Part shown: positions 43,106 to 53,752 of the stretch, piece after piece | Numbering within the stretch: position 1 is the stretch's first letter | How the letters are laid out: the number at the start of each line of letters is the position of its first letter | Assembly (NCBI RefSeq): GCF_932526225.1 | Contig: NC_064046.1 | Location: 7,551,219 to 7,615,218, forward strand | Reading direction: 5' to 3' | Source: Nematostella vectensis | Taxonomy: Eukaryota; Cnidaria; Anthozoa; Actiniaria; Edwardsiidae | DNA length: 64,000 nucleotides | Notes under the pieces: model-generated | The model's database searches: none | What the model saw: only the letters and a program-made list of their open reading frames with translations | Told to the model about the DNA's origin: nothing | Translations under genes and position numbers: made by a program

Positions 43106-46100
43106 CTATTTGTTTTTTCTTTGCATGAAATTCATAATGGCCGTCATGCATTCCTCAGATAACCACCTCTGTTCCAACAGAATGCATTCGCGTTCATTGA
43201 CCTCGTGAAGCTTGCCCTTGTTCGCACTGCGGATCAGCTCCTTCGAAAGGCTTAGACTCTGAAAAAGATGCATTGGGCTAATATGAATATAAGACCAATA
43301 GACATAGTGGCGTGAGAACTCAGAGATACCGGCTTTGATTTTCTTTATTTTACATCCAGGATAAGTCAACATAATTTTTTTCAAATGTTTTAAAAACCCA
43401 GGAAGTTAAAAAGAACAGCGTTTGCCATAGACTTACCTTTGGTGGCAGTTTGGCCATAGCGGCCATACGATGAGAGACCTCCCGACTAAAGTCATCATGC
43501 GGAAATACCTCACTAATAAAGCCACATTTTAGAGCTTCTGCTGCTGTAAGCTTACGACTTGCGAGCAGAACCTGATTGGCCTAAGGAAAGAGAATACAGT
43601 CTTATCTAGATAGAAATAAAACTGATAACCCATTATGGTAGGGGATATGAACACATAGCATAGCGGGTCCCATTATGGTAGGGGAGATGAACACATACCA
43701 GAGTGGGTCCCATTATGGTAGGGGAGATGAACACATACCAGAGTGGGTCCCATTATGGTAGGGGAGATTAACACATACCAGAGTGGGTCCCATTATGGCA
43801 GAGAGTGGGTCCCATTATGGTAGAGAGTGGGTCCCATTATGGTAGGGGAGATTAACACATACCAGGGTGGGTCCCATTATGGCAGAAATGGTGAACACTT
43901 ACCAGAGAAGGTCCCATTATTGCAGGAAAGGTGAAAGAGGAACAACCTTCAGGGCTTTGTCCTAGTTCCATAAAGGGTGTGTGAAATGTTGCTCTGTCAG
44001 TTGCAAACACCAGGTCAAACAGACCCAACACAGTGACAGAAATACCAACTGCTGGACCATTGATAGCAGCGACCAGAGGTTTGGGGTAGTCTATGAAAGC
44101 ACTCACAAACTTTCTGAAAAAAAATCAAAAGGTTCGAAAATGTTATAGCGGTTTCAGATCACACGCTGCCTTCGCGACAAAAAAAACTACGGCACTATAA
44201 CTGTATGGCTGTAGTGCGCTGTCACTCAATATGCTCTTGACCAATCACAGCCCAAAGCAAGGCCTTTCTGATAGCGGGGCGAGTTTGGCGAGTACAAGTT
44301 TCACCCTTTGCATTTTCTGATCACTTATGGTTCCAAATGGCCAAAGCATTTGCTAATTCCTTGAGATAGAGAGTTATTTTATTGAGACACGAAGGTATAT
44401 CAAATAGCCAGATCGTTCATACGAAAGAAAGGTGTTGTTTTTGTATGAAAACAAGCTAGACGTTCAAGATTCACCAAGAAGAAAATCAAACAGAAGGAAA
44501 AGCAAAATAAGTTAAATTCGATGCCGATGGACAACACACGGCATTTTTACTATTTTCAAAAAGTACTGTGACTTCTAGCTTCAATTATTATGATAATTCG
44601 CCAGGCCAAAGAGGAGAAACCAGAACTACATCTACGAATGGTAGCACTAGATCGAATCTCAAACAGGGAAATAAATTTCAATATCAATTCTTAGCAAAGT
44701 GTGGCACCCCATGTGTTTGTCAGTGAAAAAGGTGAGATATTTTTAAGTTCATAAAGTACAGAGCAGTAGGCCTTTTCGCTTGGGCTACCTTTAGCAACGG
44801 ATATTGCAGAGTTTAATAATTCTCAAAATAATTACTCGATGCTACATTCAATACCGATTTGACAAAGATTTCACAGCGCGGCGCCTTTTCACATTGTGGC
44901 ATCGATGAAAGTATCTTACAAAGAACGAAAATATGAAAATCTAACTGTCGAGACGAGTTGAGCAGTTTTCACGACAGTCATCAACTCGGCAATATCCGTC
45001 CGGGATTTGATAACACTACTGCGTTTTTAAATTCTAGAGTCTTACCTAAGCACCTCACATCCACCCAGTGGCATTTATCAGAACCTTTCTAGGACTTACC
45101 AAAGCACTTCACGTCCACTCCGTGTCATTTATCAGGACCTTTAGGACTTACCCAAGCACTTCACGTCTACCCCGTGTCATTAATCTGGACCTTCATTACT
45201 TAATTAAGCACTTCACGTTCACCCCATGTCATTTATCAGGACCTTCAGGACTTACCTAAGCACTTCACGTCCACCTCGTGCCATTTATCAGGACCTTCAG
45301 GACTTACCTAAGCACTTCACGTCCACCTCGTGTCATTTATCAGGACCTTCAGGACTTACCTAAGCACTTCACGTCCACCTCGTGCCATTTATCAGGACCT
45401 TCAGGACTTACCTAAGCACTTCACGTCCACCTCGTGCCATTTATCAGGACCTTCAGGACTTACCTAAGCACTTCACGTCCACCTCGTGCCATTTATCAGG
45501 ACCTTCAGGACTTACCTAAGCACTTCACGTCCATCCCTTGCCATTTTCTCAGGACCTTCAGGACTTACCTAAGCACTTCACTTCCACCTCGTGCCATTTA
45601 TCAGGACCTTCAGGACTTACCTAAGCACTTCACGTCCATCCCTTGCCATTTTCTCAGGACCTTCAGGACTTACCTAAGCACTTCACGTCCACCTCGTGAC
45701 ATTTTCTCAGGACCTTCAGGACTTACCTAAGCACGTCACGTCCACCTCGTGCCATTTATCAGGACCTTCAGGACTTACCTAAGCACTTCACGTCCAGCTC
45801 GTGCCATTTATCAGGACCTTCAGGACTTACCTAAGCACTTCACGTCCAGCTCGTGCCATTTTCTCAGGACCTTCAGGGGGGATCTTTGCAAAGTTGCTCA
45901 AGTCATTGCCGCTGCAGTAGTAGTCTCCTGCACCTGTTACCAAGGTAACGACACAGGAGCTGCTCTTTGCCCCTTCGTCTAGAGCATTTATCCATTCTTG
46001 GTACATCTGCAAACAAGACATACAGTACGTACATAGATGGATCATGCAAAAGTGCTATCGTATGTATTTCTTGGTACACATCACTTTTTTACCTCCCATG

Positions 46101-49100
46101 TTATAGCGTTGTACTTCTTGGGTCTGTTGAGTTTGATGGTCTGTATCCCATCCTTGTAAGTCACTTCAATCTCCTTGTATTGGCTACCTGTGTCAGGCTC
46201 AGCTTGGCTGCCTTCCTCTGGACTTTCTGAGGTGCCAATCTTTGCTAAATTAAAAGATATATTTTTTGATAGCAATAAAGTAGAACCCTGCCAACTTGTT
46301 TTTACATAAAACTTCACCACTAACATGAAAAACATTGGATTGGCCATGTGGGTGTCATGAATTATGTTGGTGCCATGCGTCATGTGGGCGTCATGCATCA
46401 TTAGTAGTCATGCATAATGTTGGTGTCATGTGTAATGTTGGTGTCATGCGTCATGTGGGTGTCATGCATCATGTGGGCATCATGCATCATGTAGTAGTCA
46501 TGGGTAATGTGGGTGTCATGCATCATGTGGGTGTCATGCGTCAGGTGGGTGTCATGGCGTCATGCACCATGTGGGTGTCATGCGTCATGTGGGTGTCATG
46601 TTTCATGTGGGTGTCATGCTCCATGTGGGTGTCATGCTCCATGTGGGTGACATGCATCATGTGGGTGTCATGCGTCATGTGGGTGTCATGCTCCATGTGG
46701 GTGTCATGCGTCATGTGGGTGTCATGTGTCATGCGTCAGATAGGTGTCATGTGATATGTGGGTGTCGTGTGGGTTCCATGTGGGTGTCATGAGTCATGTG
46801 GGTGTCATGCATAATGTGGGTGTCATGTTTCATGTTGGTGTCATGTTTCTTGTGGGTGTCATGCTCCATGTGGGTGTCATGCATCATGTGGGTGTCATGC
46901 GTCATGTGGGTGTCATGCTCCATGTGGGTGACATGCATCATGTGGGTGTCATGCGTCATGTGGGTGTCATGCTCCATGTGGGTGTCATGCGTCATGTGGG
47001 TGTCATGTGTCATGCGTCAGATAGGTGTCATGTGATATGTGGGTGTCGTGTGGGTTCCATGTGGGTGTCATGAGTCATGTGGGTGTCATGCATAATGTGG
47101 GTGTCATGTTTCATGTGGGTGTCATGAGTCATGTGGGTGTCATGCATAATGTGGGTGTCATGTTTCATGTTGGTGTCATGTTTCTTGTGGGTGTCATGCT
47201 CCATGTGGGTGTCATGCGTCATGTGGGTGTCATGCATCATGTGGGTGTCATGTGGGTGTCATGCTCCATGTGGGTGTCATGTGGTGTCATGCGTCATGTG
47301 AGTGTCATGTGTCATGCGTCAGATAGGTGTCATGTGATATGTGGGTGTCGTGTGGGTTCCATGTGGGTGTTATGAGTCATGTGGGTGTCATGCATAATGT
47401 GGGTGTCATGTTTCATGTAGGTGTCATGCGTCATGTGGGTGTAATGTGTTGTGTGGGTGTTATGCCTCATATGGGTGTCATAAAGGTGTTATGTGTCTGG
47501 GGGGTGTCATGTGTCATTAGGGTAACATGTGACATGAGTCAAGTAGATGTCATTTTACATCTAGTTGGTCTCTGGGATTTTACCTGCTAAATCATTTACA
47601 TATTTGATGTATTGTTCTTGTGCGTCGTCCTGAAAAAAAACCCAGCAATATCATATATTTAAGGGATCTTGCTTATAAAAACACTCATAATAAATGTAAG
47701 AAAAAGTTAAAGCACAAACTGTAAAAATCTGTAAACAAATTTTTCTAACCCATTCTTTTCAGGCTTGTTTAGAGTTAAGAAGGAGAACAGAATTAGACTG
47801 CTTGCAATAAGATCAATTCTTTTTTATGAGAAATTCTTTTTCTTAGTTAAGATAAATTATTTCACTGATTATGAGCAATGGTTATGTATGAGCAATTCTT
47901 TTTCTGGATTATGAGAAATTCTTTTGCTCGATAATGAGAAATGGTTATGTATGAGCAATTCTTTTGCTGGATTATGAGCAATTCACAAGAATTCTTCAAC
48001 TTGATTATTAGCAATTCTTTTGTTTGGTTATGAGTAAGCTCGATTTCTAGCTTGTTCCTGTTATGGTATACCTGTGGAAATTGCTACCTTATTACACTTA
48101 ATTTCTGTGACGTCAAAATTTCGCGATTTTGTGACGGCGATATTTCGCGACACTTTATTTTCGCGATTTTCCTATTTTCGTGAAAACAAGATCACTTTAT
48201 TTTTGCGATTTCGCGATTTTGGGATAATAACATCAAGAAAAACAAGTGGAATTTATATGAGCTAAAACATCAAAACTGAAACATTTTGTAACAAAAAGAT
48301 ACGTAGGCTGAATTTAGTTTCATAAAAATATATAAATACAACTATATATATATAGTTGTACTAGTATTCTTCCTGTAAACGATTTGATTGGCAGTATGTT
48401 CATCATTCTTCAACACGTCTATCTCGAGATGTTCAGATTGTTATAGTCGATCAGAGAAGATGGGCCCAGCCGAATATCGTTATATTTCACAGGCGTGATC
48501 CTTGAAGCTCGATTTAGTAATAACATCATATTTTAGGGGAGTCTCACATTTTGATTTTGTACTATAGTCGCTTTTTTTCCAAACTTCGACCTTCGATCAA
48601 TCCCAATTATTCGGCGATCGATTTGGATTGCTATAAACTCCGAATCTAGGATGGTTTTTTTCATAAGAATTTGAAAGAATTAGAGAAATCGCGTAAATAA
48701 TGAATGTATGGGAGCGGGTTAAAATGCGTGATTTTTTGGGAAAGCAGTCCTTTTGAATTGACGCGGGCCACCTTTTAAAAGATATCAAATTCGGATTAAT
48801 ATCAATAGTGTAAAGACAACCAAATTTTCAATCTTTCCTGGTGACTGGACAGAAAAGAAATAGAGACTGGAAATATTTTGAAGCAAAAACGTTTTCAAGT
48901 TTCGTTATTTTCATGCGCGCGCTAAAGATAGCGTCATTTTAAAACGACTCGCGTATATATTGTTTAGTATTTTTCGCGGCAAAAATATGCAAATTAAAAT
49001 CGAAATCGTGCAAACGGAACAAGTCGTCCTCTCCGTGCGCCTGATTTTTTTTTACTGTTTTTTAAGGAAAATACCCACCCTCGCACTCCTATCAGGGAAA

Positions 49101-52100
49101 ATCAAAGAGGGCGACTTGGGGCAAGTCTAAATGAACCCCTGACAAAACAGAATGTCATAATTACAAGCTTGTCTTCAGTGGACTTGGAATGCTGCCGGAT
49201 ACAAACCACATATAAACAGATCCAACTGTGAAATCCAAGCAGAACAATCCCAGGCGTGTTCCTATCCCAATACAGGATGAGTTGAAGAAGATTGAGGATC
49301 TTGAGGAAATGGAAGTAATCGCTAAAGAAACTACCCCAACACCATGGATAAGCAGCATGGTGGAAGTCCGATAACCAAACAAGCTACGAGTATGTCTAGA
49401 CCCATCTGAGTTGAACAAGGCCATAATCAGAAACCATTATCCAACTCTAACTATTGACGAAGTGTCAGCCAAACTGACCAATGCCAAGGTATTTTCAGTA
49501 GTTGGACGAGCCATCAAGCTACCTCACAACATTATGGGCACCTTATGGCCGTTACAGGTGGTTGCGAATGGCATTCAGAATCAAGTCCGCCCCCAGAAGA
49601 GTTTCAACGCAGAATCAATGAATGCATTGAAGGCCTCCCAAACATTGCATCAGTCCATGATGACATCATCATCTATGGAACGGGCGAAACAGACAAAGAT
49701 GCAGCACTGGCATGCCATGATGCAGCTCTCAAAGACCTACTGGATACATGCAGAGGACATAACCTGAAGTTTAACCCAAAGAAGCTCAAATTCAAGTTGG
49801 ACAGGGTGACCCACTTAGGACATGTCCTCAGCGCAGACAGAATCTCTGCTAATCCAGAAAAAGTTAAAGCCATGTGTGAGATGTCTAAGCCTGTTGATAT
49901 TACAGATGTCCAGCGTCTTACTGGTGTTGTCATTACTTGTCTAAATTCCTTCCTCAGCAAAGCACGGTTGCAGAACCTCTCCCACGTCTGACTGACAAGG
50001 ACGCAGTGTTTGACTGGCTTTCACAGCACCAGGAAGCCTTTGAGAAGATCAAGATGATGATCACCAAAGCACTGGTATTACACTTTTATGATGTCAACAA
50101 AGAGGTAACTATTAAAAGTGACAGTCATTACACAAAAGAGACACCCCATTGCCTATGCCTCTAGAGCTCTCACTCAGACTGAGCGCAATTACAGTATTTA
50201 CTCATGTTTAGTACGCACTTATGTACAATACGCACCCTGAATTTTTAGGTCATTTTCCGCAAAAAAAATATAGAAAAGTAACTATATTTAACAAAACTCC
50301 TAGATAATAAGTATTTTGAAAAATAATCGTTACGATTGCGTTCGCCTCGAACATGGAAAACAAGCAGACTTCAAGGTGCACTCTGCTTTTTCGTTAATTT
50401 AGATTATGTAAAAACGACGCCTCGCAAAGTTTAAATTACTAACTTTTTCGCGGGTCGAAATACTCAAGAGCTTTCTATTGTTTTTTTAAAATTCAAATTA
50501 TTATGCAAATTTTTTACCTCACAAACAGAAAGTTTCATGTATAATATGCACCCCGATTTTGGAGGTCATTTTCGTGTGAAAAAAGTGTGTATTATACATG
50601 AGCAAATATGGTATGCTCAGATATAGAAAGAGTGTTTAACAAATTGTGTATGCAACGAACACTACAATCTAGGCAAAGAGAGTGTTCGAGTCCTTACAGA
50701 TCACATGCCCCTTGTCACAAACTTCAAGACTGCATCTACAGAAATTCTCGCTTGCTGTAGAGTACAAGCCTCGGCCCACAATGTATCTCAGTGATACCCT
50801 ATCCCGCGCATCACTACCGCTCGACCATGCACGTCCAGACACACCAGCCTATCAGATATTCCAGATAAGTGAAGGAGAGAAGATACGAGAAGAAATAGTA
50901 AAAGATCGACATGCAGGAGTCGCTGTTTGTGACTGAAAAAACGACTTGACAACATCAGACGAGAGACAGCCAAAGATTCCTCACTCCAAACCCTGGCCAT
51001 ACCAAGATAAAATATCCACTCAGACTGGACTTGCCTACAGGGGAAGTAGGATCATCATTTCAACAACAATGAGAATCGAGATGACAACACGAGCAAATGT
51101 GTCACACCTAGGAAATCAGTACACTACAAATACAGCTAGAGACATCACTACTTGGTCCTAGTAGATTGGTACTCCAAATACATAGAAGTAGTTCAATTTC
51201 CAGACATGTCATCTAAAGCTCTCATCCAGCAGGTGAAACCGATATTTGCAACCCACGGGACACCAGCAGTTCTTATATCAGACAATGGGACCAACTACAG
51301 TTCACAGGAATTCCAAGAGTTCACCAAAGCATGGTAAATACTGTATATCACGTTACTGTAAGTCCTCATCACCACAAGTCAAATGGGAAGTTGGAGTCGG
51401 CGGTGGAGATTATAAAGAGAATTATCATCAAGGCCACGAAAGATGGCTCAGACCTGTGGAAATCATTATTGGAATGGAGAAACTCACTAATTCCAGGAAC
51501 ATCCAGCTTACCAGCACAACGACTTATGTCCCGCAGAACCAGGTCTATGTTGCCTTAGTACAAGCAGCGGTGACAGAACAGGTCATCCAATAGCGTGAGC
51601 AGGCCAAACAGTATCATGATCGTACAGTGATCGTACTGCCTAGTCTTGTTATTGGTCAACCAATAAGAGCAAACGTACATCCACAACGGGCTCACAGCAA
51701 TTAGAAGGCAGGGATGGCATCAATGCTACAAAGTAACCCGTAGAAATCGGGTACATTTGCGAGAGGCTCAACCTGACCTATAAGCTGCAGAAGACCATTC
51801 TGCTCCAGAGCCAAGCCAAGTCTTCAGGAATAGCCACCTGCAGTCCAGCACCAAAATCAAGTGGTCCAGGTCCATTAGACACCACGGCATGTGTACTTGC
51901 AGAAACAGTAGTCACACGATCAGGACGACTTGTGAAGCCTCCACAAAGACTGATCGATTCTCAGTCATAGTTTACTACAGTACAGTACATAGTAACTTTT
52001 AAATGCCAGTCATAAACTTTGTTATTTGAAACTGACTTATAGTTATTGTTGCTGTTTAGTCTACATTTGCGTTTAATATTTGTTGTCCACAAAAAGGGAG

Positions 52101-53487
52101 ATGTTATGGTATACCTGTGGAAATTGCTAGTTAGCTTGTTGCCAGGCCACGCACTGGGCTTGGCTTGAAGTAAACAGAACACAAATAAAACAGGCCCGCG
52201 ACCAGGCCCGCACCAAGGAGCCAAAGCCTAGTTTATGAGCAAATGTTTTGCTTGTTATAAGCAATTTACTAGAGCTCACGCTTTACTTAATGCAAGCACA
52301 ATTGTTTGGTAAAGAAAAGTATATACAGTCCTACCACACCTTGGATATGCTTCCCAAATTACTCCATGCAGTCCACTTGGCTTTGCCAACAAAATCAAAT
52401 GCACCAGGTTTGGGTGAGTCACAAGGACCTACAGTAGCCTGGAACAGAAACACATTAATAAGCTATTAATAAAGCCAAGTTATTCACAGTGACAAGCTAA
52501 AAGAAAAATTACATGTAAAATCTGCAATCAAAAATTATTTGTGAAAACTTCTGACTGAAATACTAGTACCAACTCTCAATCACGCGATTAAACTCCATCA
52601 ACATGTTCACGGTCAAACGGCCATGAGACTAGGATCTCATCAAATCAAATCTCACCTCTGTTTGATCAAGGCTTTACTTATTGTATTAAGGGGTTAATGC
52701 TGTGTTTACTACCCAATCTAGGTTAGATTCGAAGTGTGTGTGAACACACATAACAAACAATATTAGGAAAATTCTATTGAAAGGCTAGATAATTCAAGGG
52801 TTGAGTCAAGTTTGAGGGATTTTAGTTGAACTATTTATAATTAAAATGAGACCAATCAGAGAGCGAGTATGCTGCAGTTTTTAGAAATAGCTTTTTTAGA
52901 GCAAGACGTTCTCTTTCTTTCTCGCGCGCTCCCTGTGTGGCCGGTCTCCACGACCCCCTGGGTCCTCGGGGATGAACCATCTCAAGAAGCATGGTCATCC
53001 ATGTGCACCACAGACCGAACCTAGGTTGATGCTCAAGTGTAAACACGGCATAAGATTGCTATATTAGAATCATCGTTGAATCGTTTTTTGATAGCATAAT
53101 AACCTAGAGACAGACGAGGAGTATTCTATACCGATCTATAAAATGAAACATCAACATTGTTTGACGAGAAATAAACTTGGTAGGAGAGATCTCGTTCAGC
53201 AAACAACGGTATTGAAAGATTCCACACGCGAGCGGAAAGTTTGTTTTTGTTTATTAGTTAAGTTCTTGTCAGTTCCAGTTAGTTACCTGTTTAAAAAGCG
53301 CGTATAATTTCAGCTTTGCCTCGTTTCCAGGGTCTTCCTTCAGGGTATTGACACGATTTTTTGCTACATCGAACTCGGCCTGTCCTAATAATGGCACACC
53401 TGATGTAGATATACCGCGAATAGCTGAAATTTGGGCGAAATTTCTTATGATCGCTCTTTGTGTTTGAAATCCAAACCGGGCGGCCAT
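43106..53487 (-). CDS. ECI2: Enoyl-CoA delta isomerase 2 (ACBP + crotonase domains)
   Basis: Shifts cis/trans-3 to trans-2 enoyl-CoA double bonds in the beta-oxidation of unsaturated fatty acids. The exons are 53487-53287, 52438-52340, 47629-47584, 46244-46093, 46006-45831, 44113-43903, 43580-43437 and 43258-43106. All are in phase, giving 393 residues, essentially the human length. A basic N-terminus ([19 protein letters not shown]) looks like a mitochondrial presequence. An acyl-CoA-binding domain follows ([24 protein letters not shown]), then the isomerase with CSGNDLSNF and the catalytic Glu in GQSPEGCSS. The protein ends RKNK without the peroxisomal SKL of the human enzyme. Four introns carry repeats or transposons. 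Two of them (at 45831 and 43903) start with donor-derived minisatellites. Confidence 0.95.
43625..43920. repeat. 40-bp minisatellite seeded by an ECI2 splice donor
   Basis: About seven copies of a 40-bp unit. On the coding strand the exon ends AATGGGACCTTCTCTG|GTAA, while the intronic units read AATGGGACCCACTCTG|GTAT. The similarity extends back into the exon (TTCACC, then TCCTGCAATAATGG against TTCTGCCATAATGG), so at least about 30 exonic bases plus the donor were duplicated. Copies run from the donor at 43902 toward the next exon. Confidence 0.9.
44114..45039. other. ECI2 intron, nothing recognised
   Basis: Intron sequence between the acceptor of exon 44113-43903 and the 52-bp array. I see no gene, RNA or clear element. 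Confidence 0.55.
45040..45880. repeat. 52-bp minisatellite seeded by an ECI2 splice donor
   Basis: About 15 copies of a 52-bp unit immediately follow the exon 46006-45831. On the coding strand each unit carries the last roughly 44 exonic bases, starting GAAGGTCCTGA and ending GAAGTGCTTAG, followed by the donor GTAAGTCC. The copies nearest the exon keep the exonic spelling CCTGAGAAAATGG and more distal ones have CCTGATAAATGG. Sequence drifts toward the 45040 end. The range given overlaps the last exon bases because the exon itself is the first unit. Confidence 0.95.
46335..47560. repeat. 18-bp minisatellite in an ECI2 intron with higher-order repeat
   Basis: Tandem 18-bp units of the form GTGGGTGTCATGCATCAT with variants (CGTCAT, CTCCAT, TTTCAT, ATAAT). 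A longer block that includes CGTCAGATAGGTGTCATGTG recurs at about 46733, 47022 and 47317, giving a higher-order period near 290 bp. It lies between exons 47629-47584 and 46244-46093. False open frames are present on both strands. Confidence 0.93.
47855..48050. repeat. Degenerate ~24-bp repeat flanking the gypsy insertion
   Basis: Variants of TTATGAGCAATTCTTTTGCT are repeated about eight times, and similar units continue after the retrotransposon at about 52228-52265 (TTATGAGCAAATGTTTTGCT). The retrotransposon therefore inserted into this array. Confidence 0.65.
48085..48230. mobile_element. MITE fragment, CTACCTTATTACACTTAATT family
   Basis: It breaks the 5' LTR copy exactly after GGAAATTGCTA. 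It begins TACCTTATTACACTTAATTT, the same terminal sequence as the element at 58382-58522, and contains repeated TTTCGCGA motifs. The far end is not clear. Confidence 0.5.
50194..50611. mobile_element. MITE within the gypsy RNase H region
   Basis: The ends are imperfect inverted repeats: left TATTTACTCATGTTTAGTAC, right reverse-complemented TATTTGCTCATGTATAATAC. Near each end a direct repeat with GCACCC and GGTCATTTTC occurs. It splits the retrotransposon's RNase H frame just after CGCAATTAC. About 418 bp, non-coding. Confidence 0.7.
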
Positions 53488-53752
53488 CTTGCAACGGTAA
53501 GTACTTTATGTAAGAGTGCATACCATGGGACTAGCCGCTGTACTGAATATTCCGTGGGCTCATGTGCTCCCTCTAACTGATTCGAACAATAATACGAAAT
53601 GTACACTGTTACACTACCTGTACAACGTACGTACACTACCTGGCCATAACGATACCCATGAATGCGCTTATTTAGACCTAGGCTACAAGGTATTGGGGTT
53701 CTGTTGACTTACGTTGGGATATCCAAGTCACAGAAATTTGGATGCAACCAAA
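53488..53752. promoter_or_regulatory. Shared divergent promoter region of ECI2 and NEURL2
   Basis: Only 265 bp separate the ECI2 start codon (53487, minus) from the first in-frame ATG of NEURL2 (53753, plus). A bidirectional promoter is inferred from the spacing. I see no definite TATA box. Confidence 0.5.

Larger units (their letters stand above)
48059..52235 (+). mobile_element. Ty3/gypsy LTR retrotransposon remnant
   Basis: Antisense within the first long ECI2 intron region. The start of a 5' LTR (48059, TGTTATGGTATACCTGTGG) is identical for 28 bp to the 3' LTR start at 52102, which is preceded by a polypurine tract (AAAAAGGGAGA). Between them lie broken pieces: RT ([17 protein letters not shown], 49400-49990; [10 protein letters not shown]), RNase H ([19 protein letters not shown], about 50757-50815) and integrase ([38 protein letters not shown], 51160-51420). 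Frames are interrupted and two MITE-like insertions are present. The right LTR end near 52235 is a guess. Confidence 0.85.

Noticed and set aside
43852-43902. Extension of the ECI2 exon to a C-terminus ending NGTHPGMC
   Set aside because: It runs past a consensus GTAAGT donor into the 40-bp array. The spliced product continues in phase with the conserved next exon.
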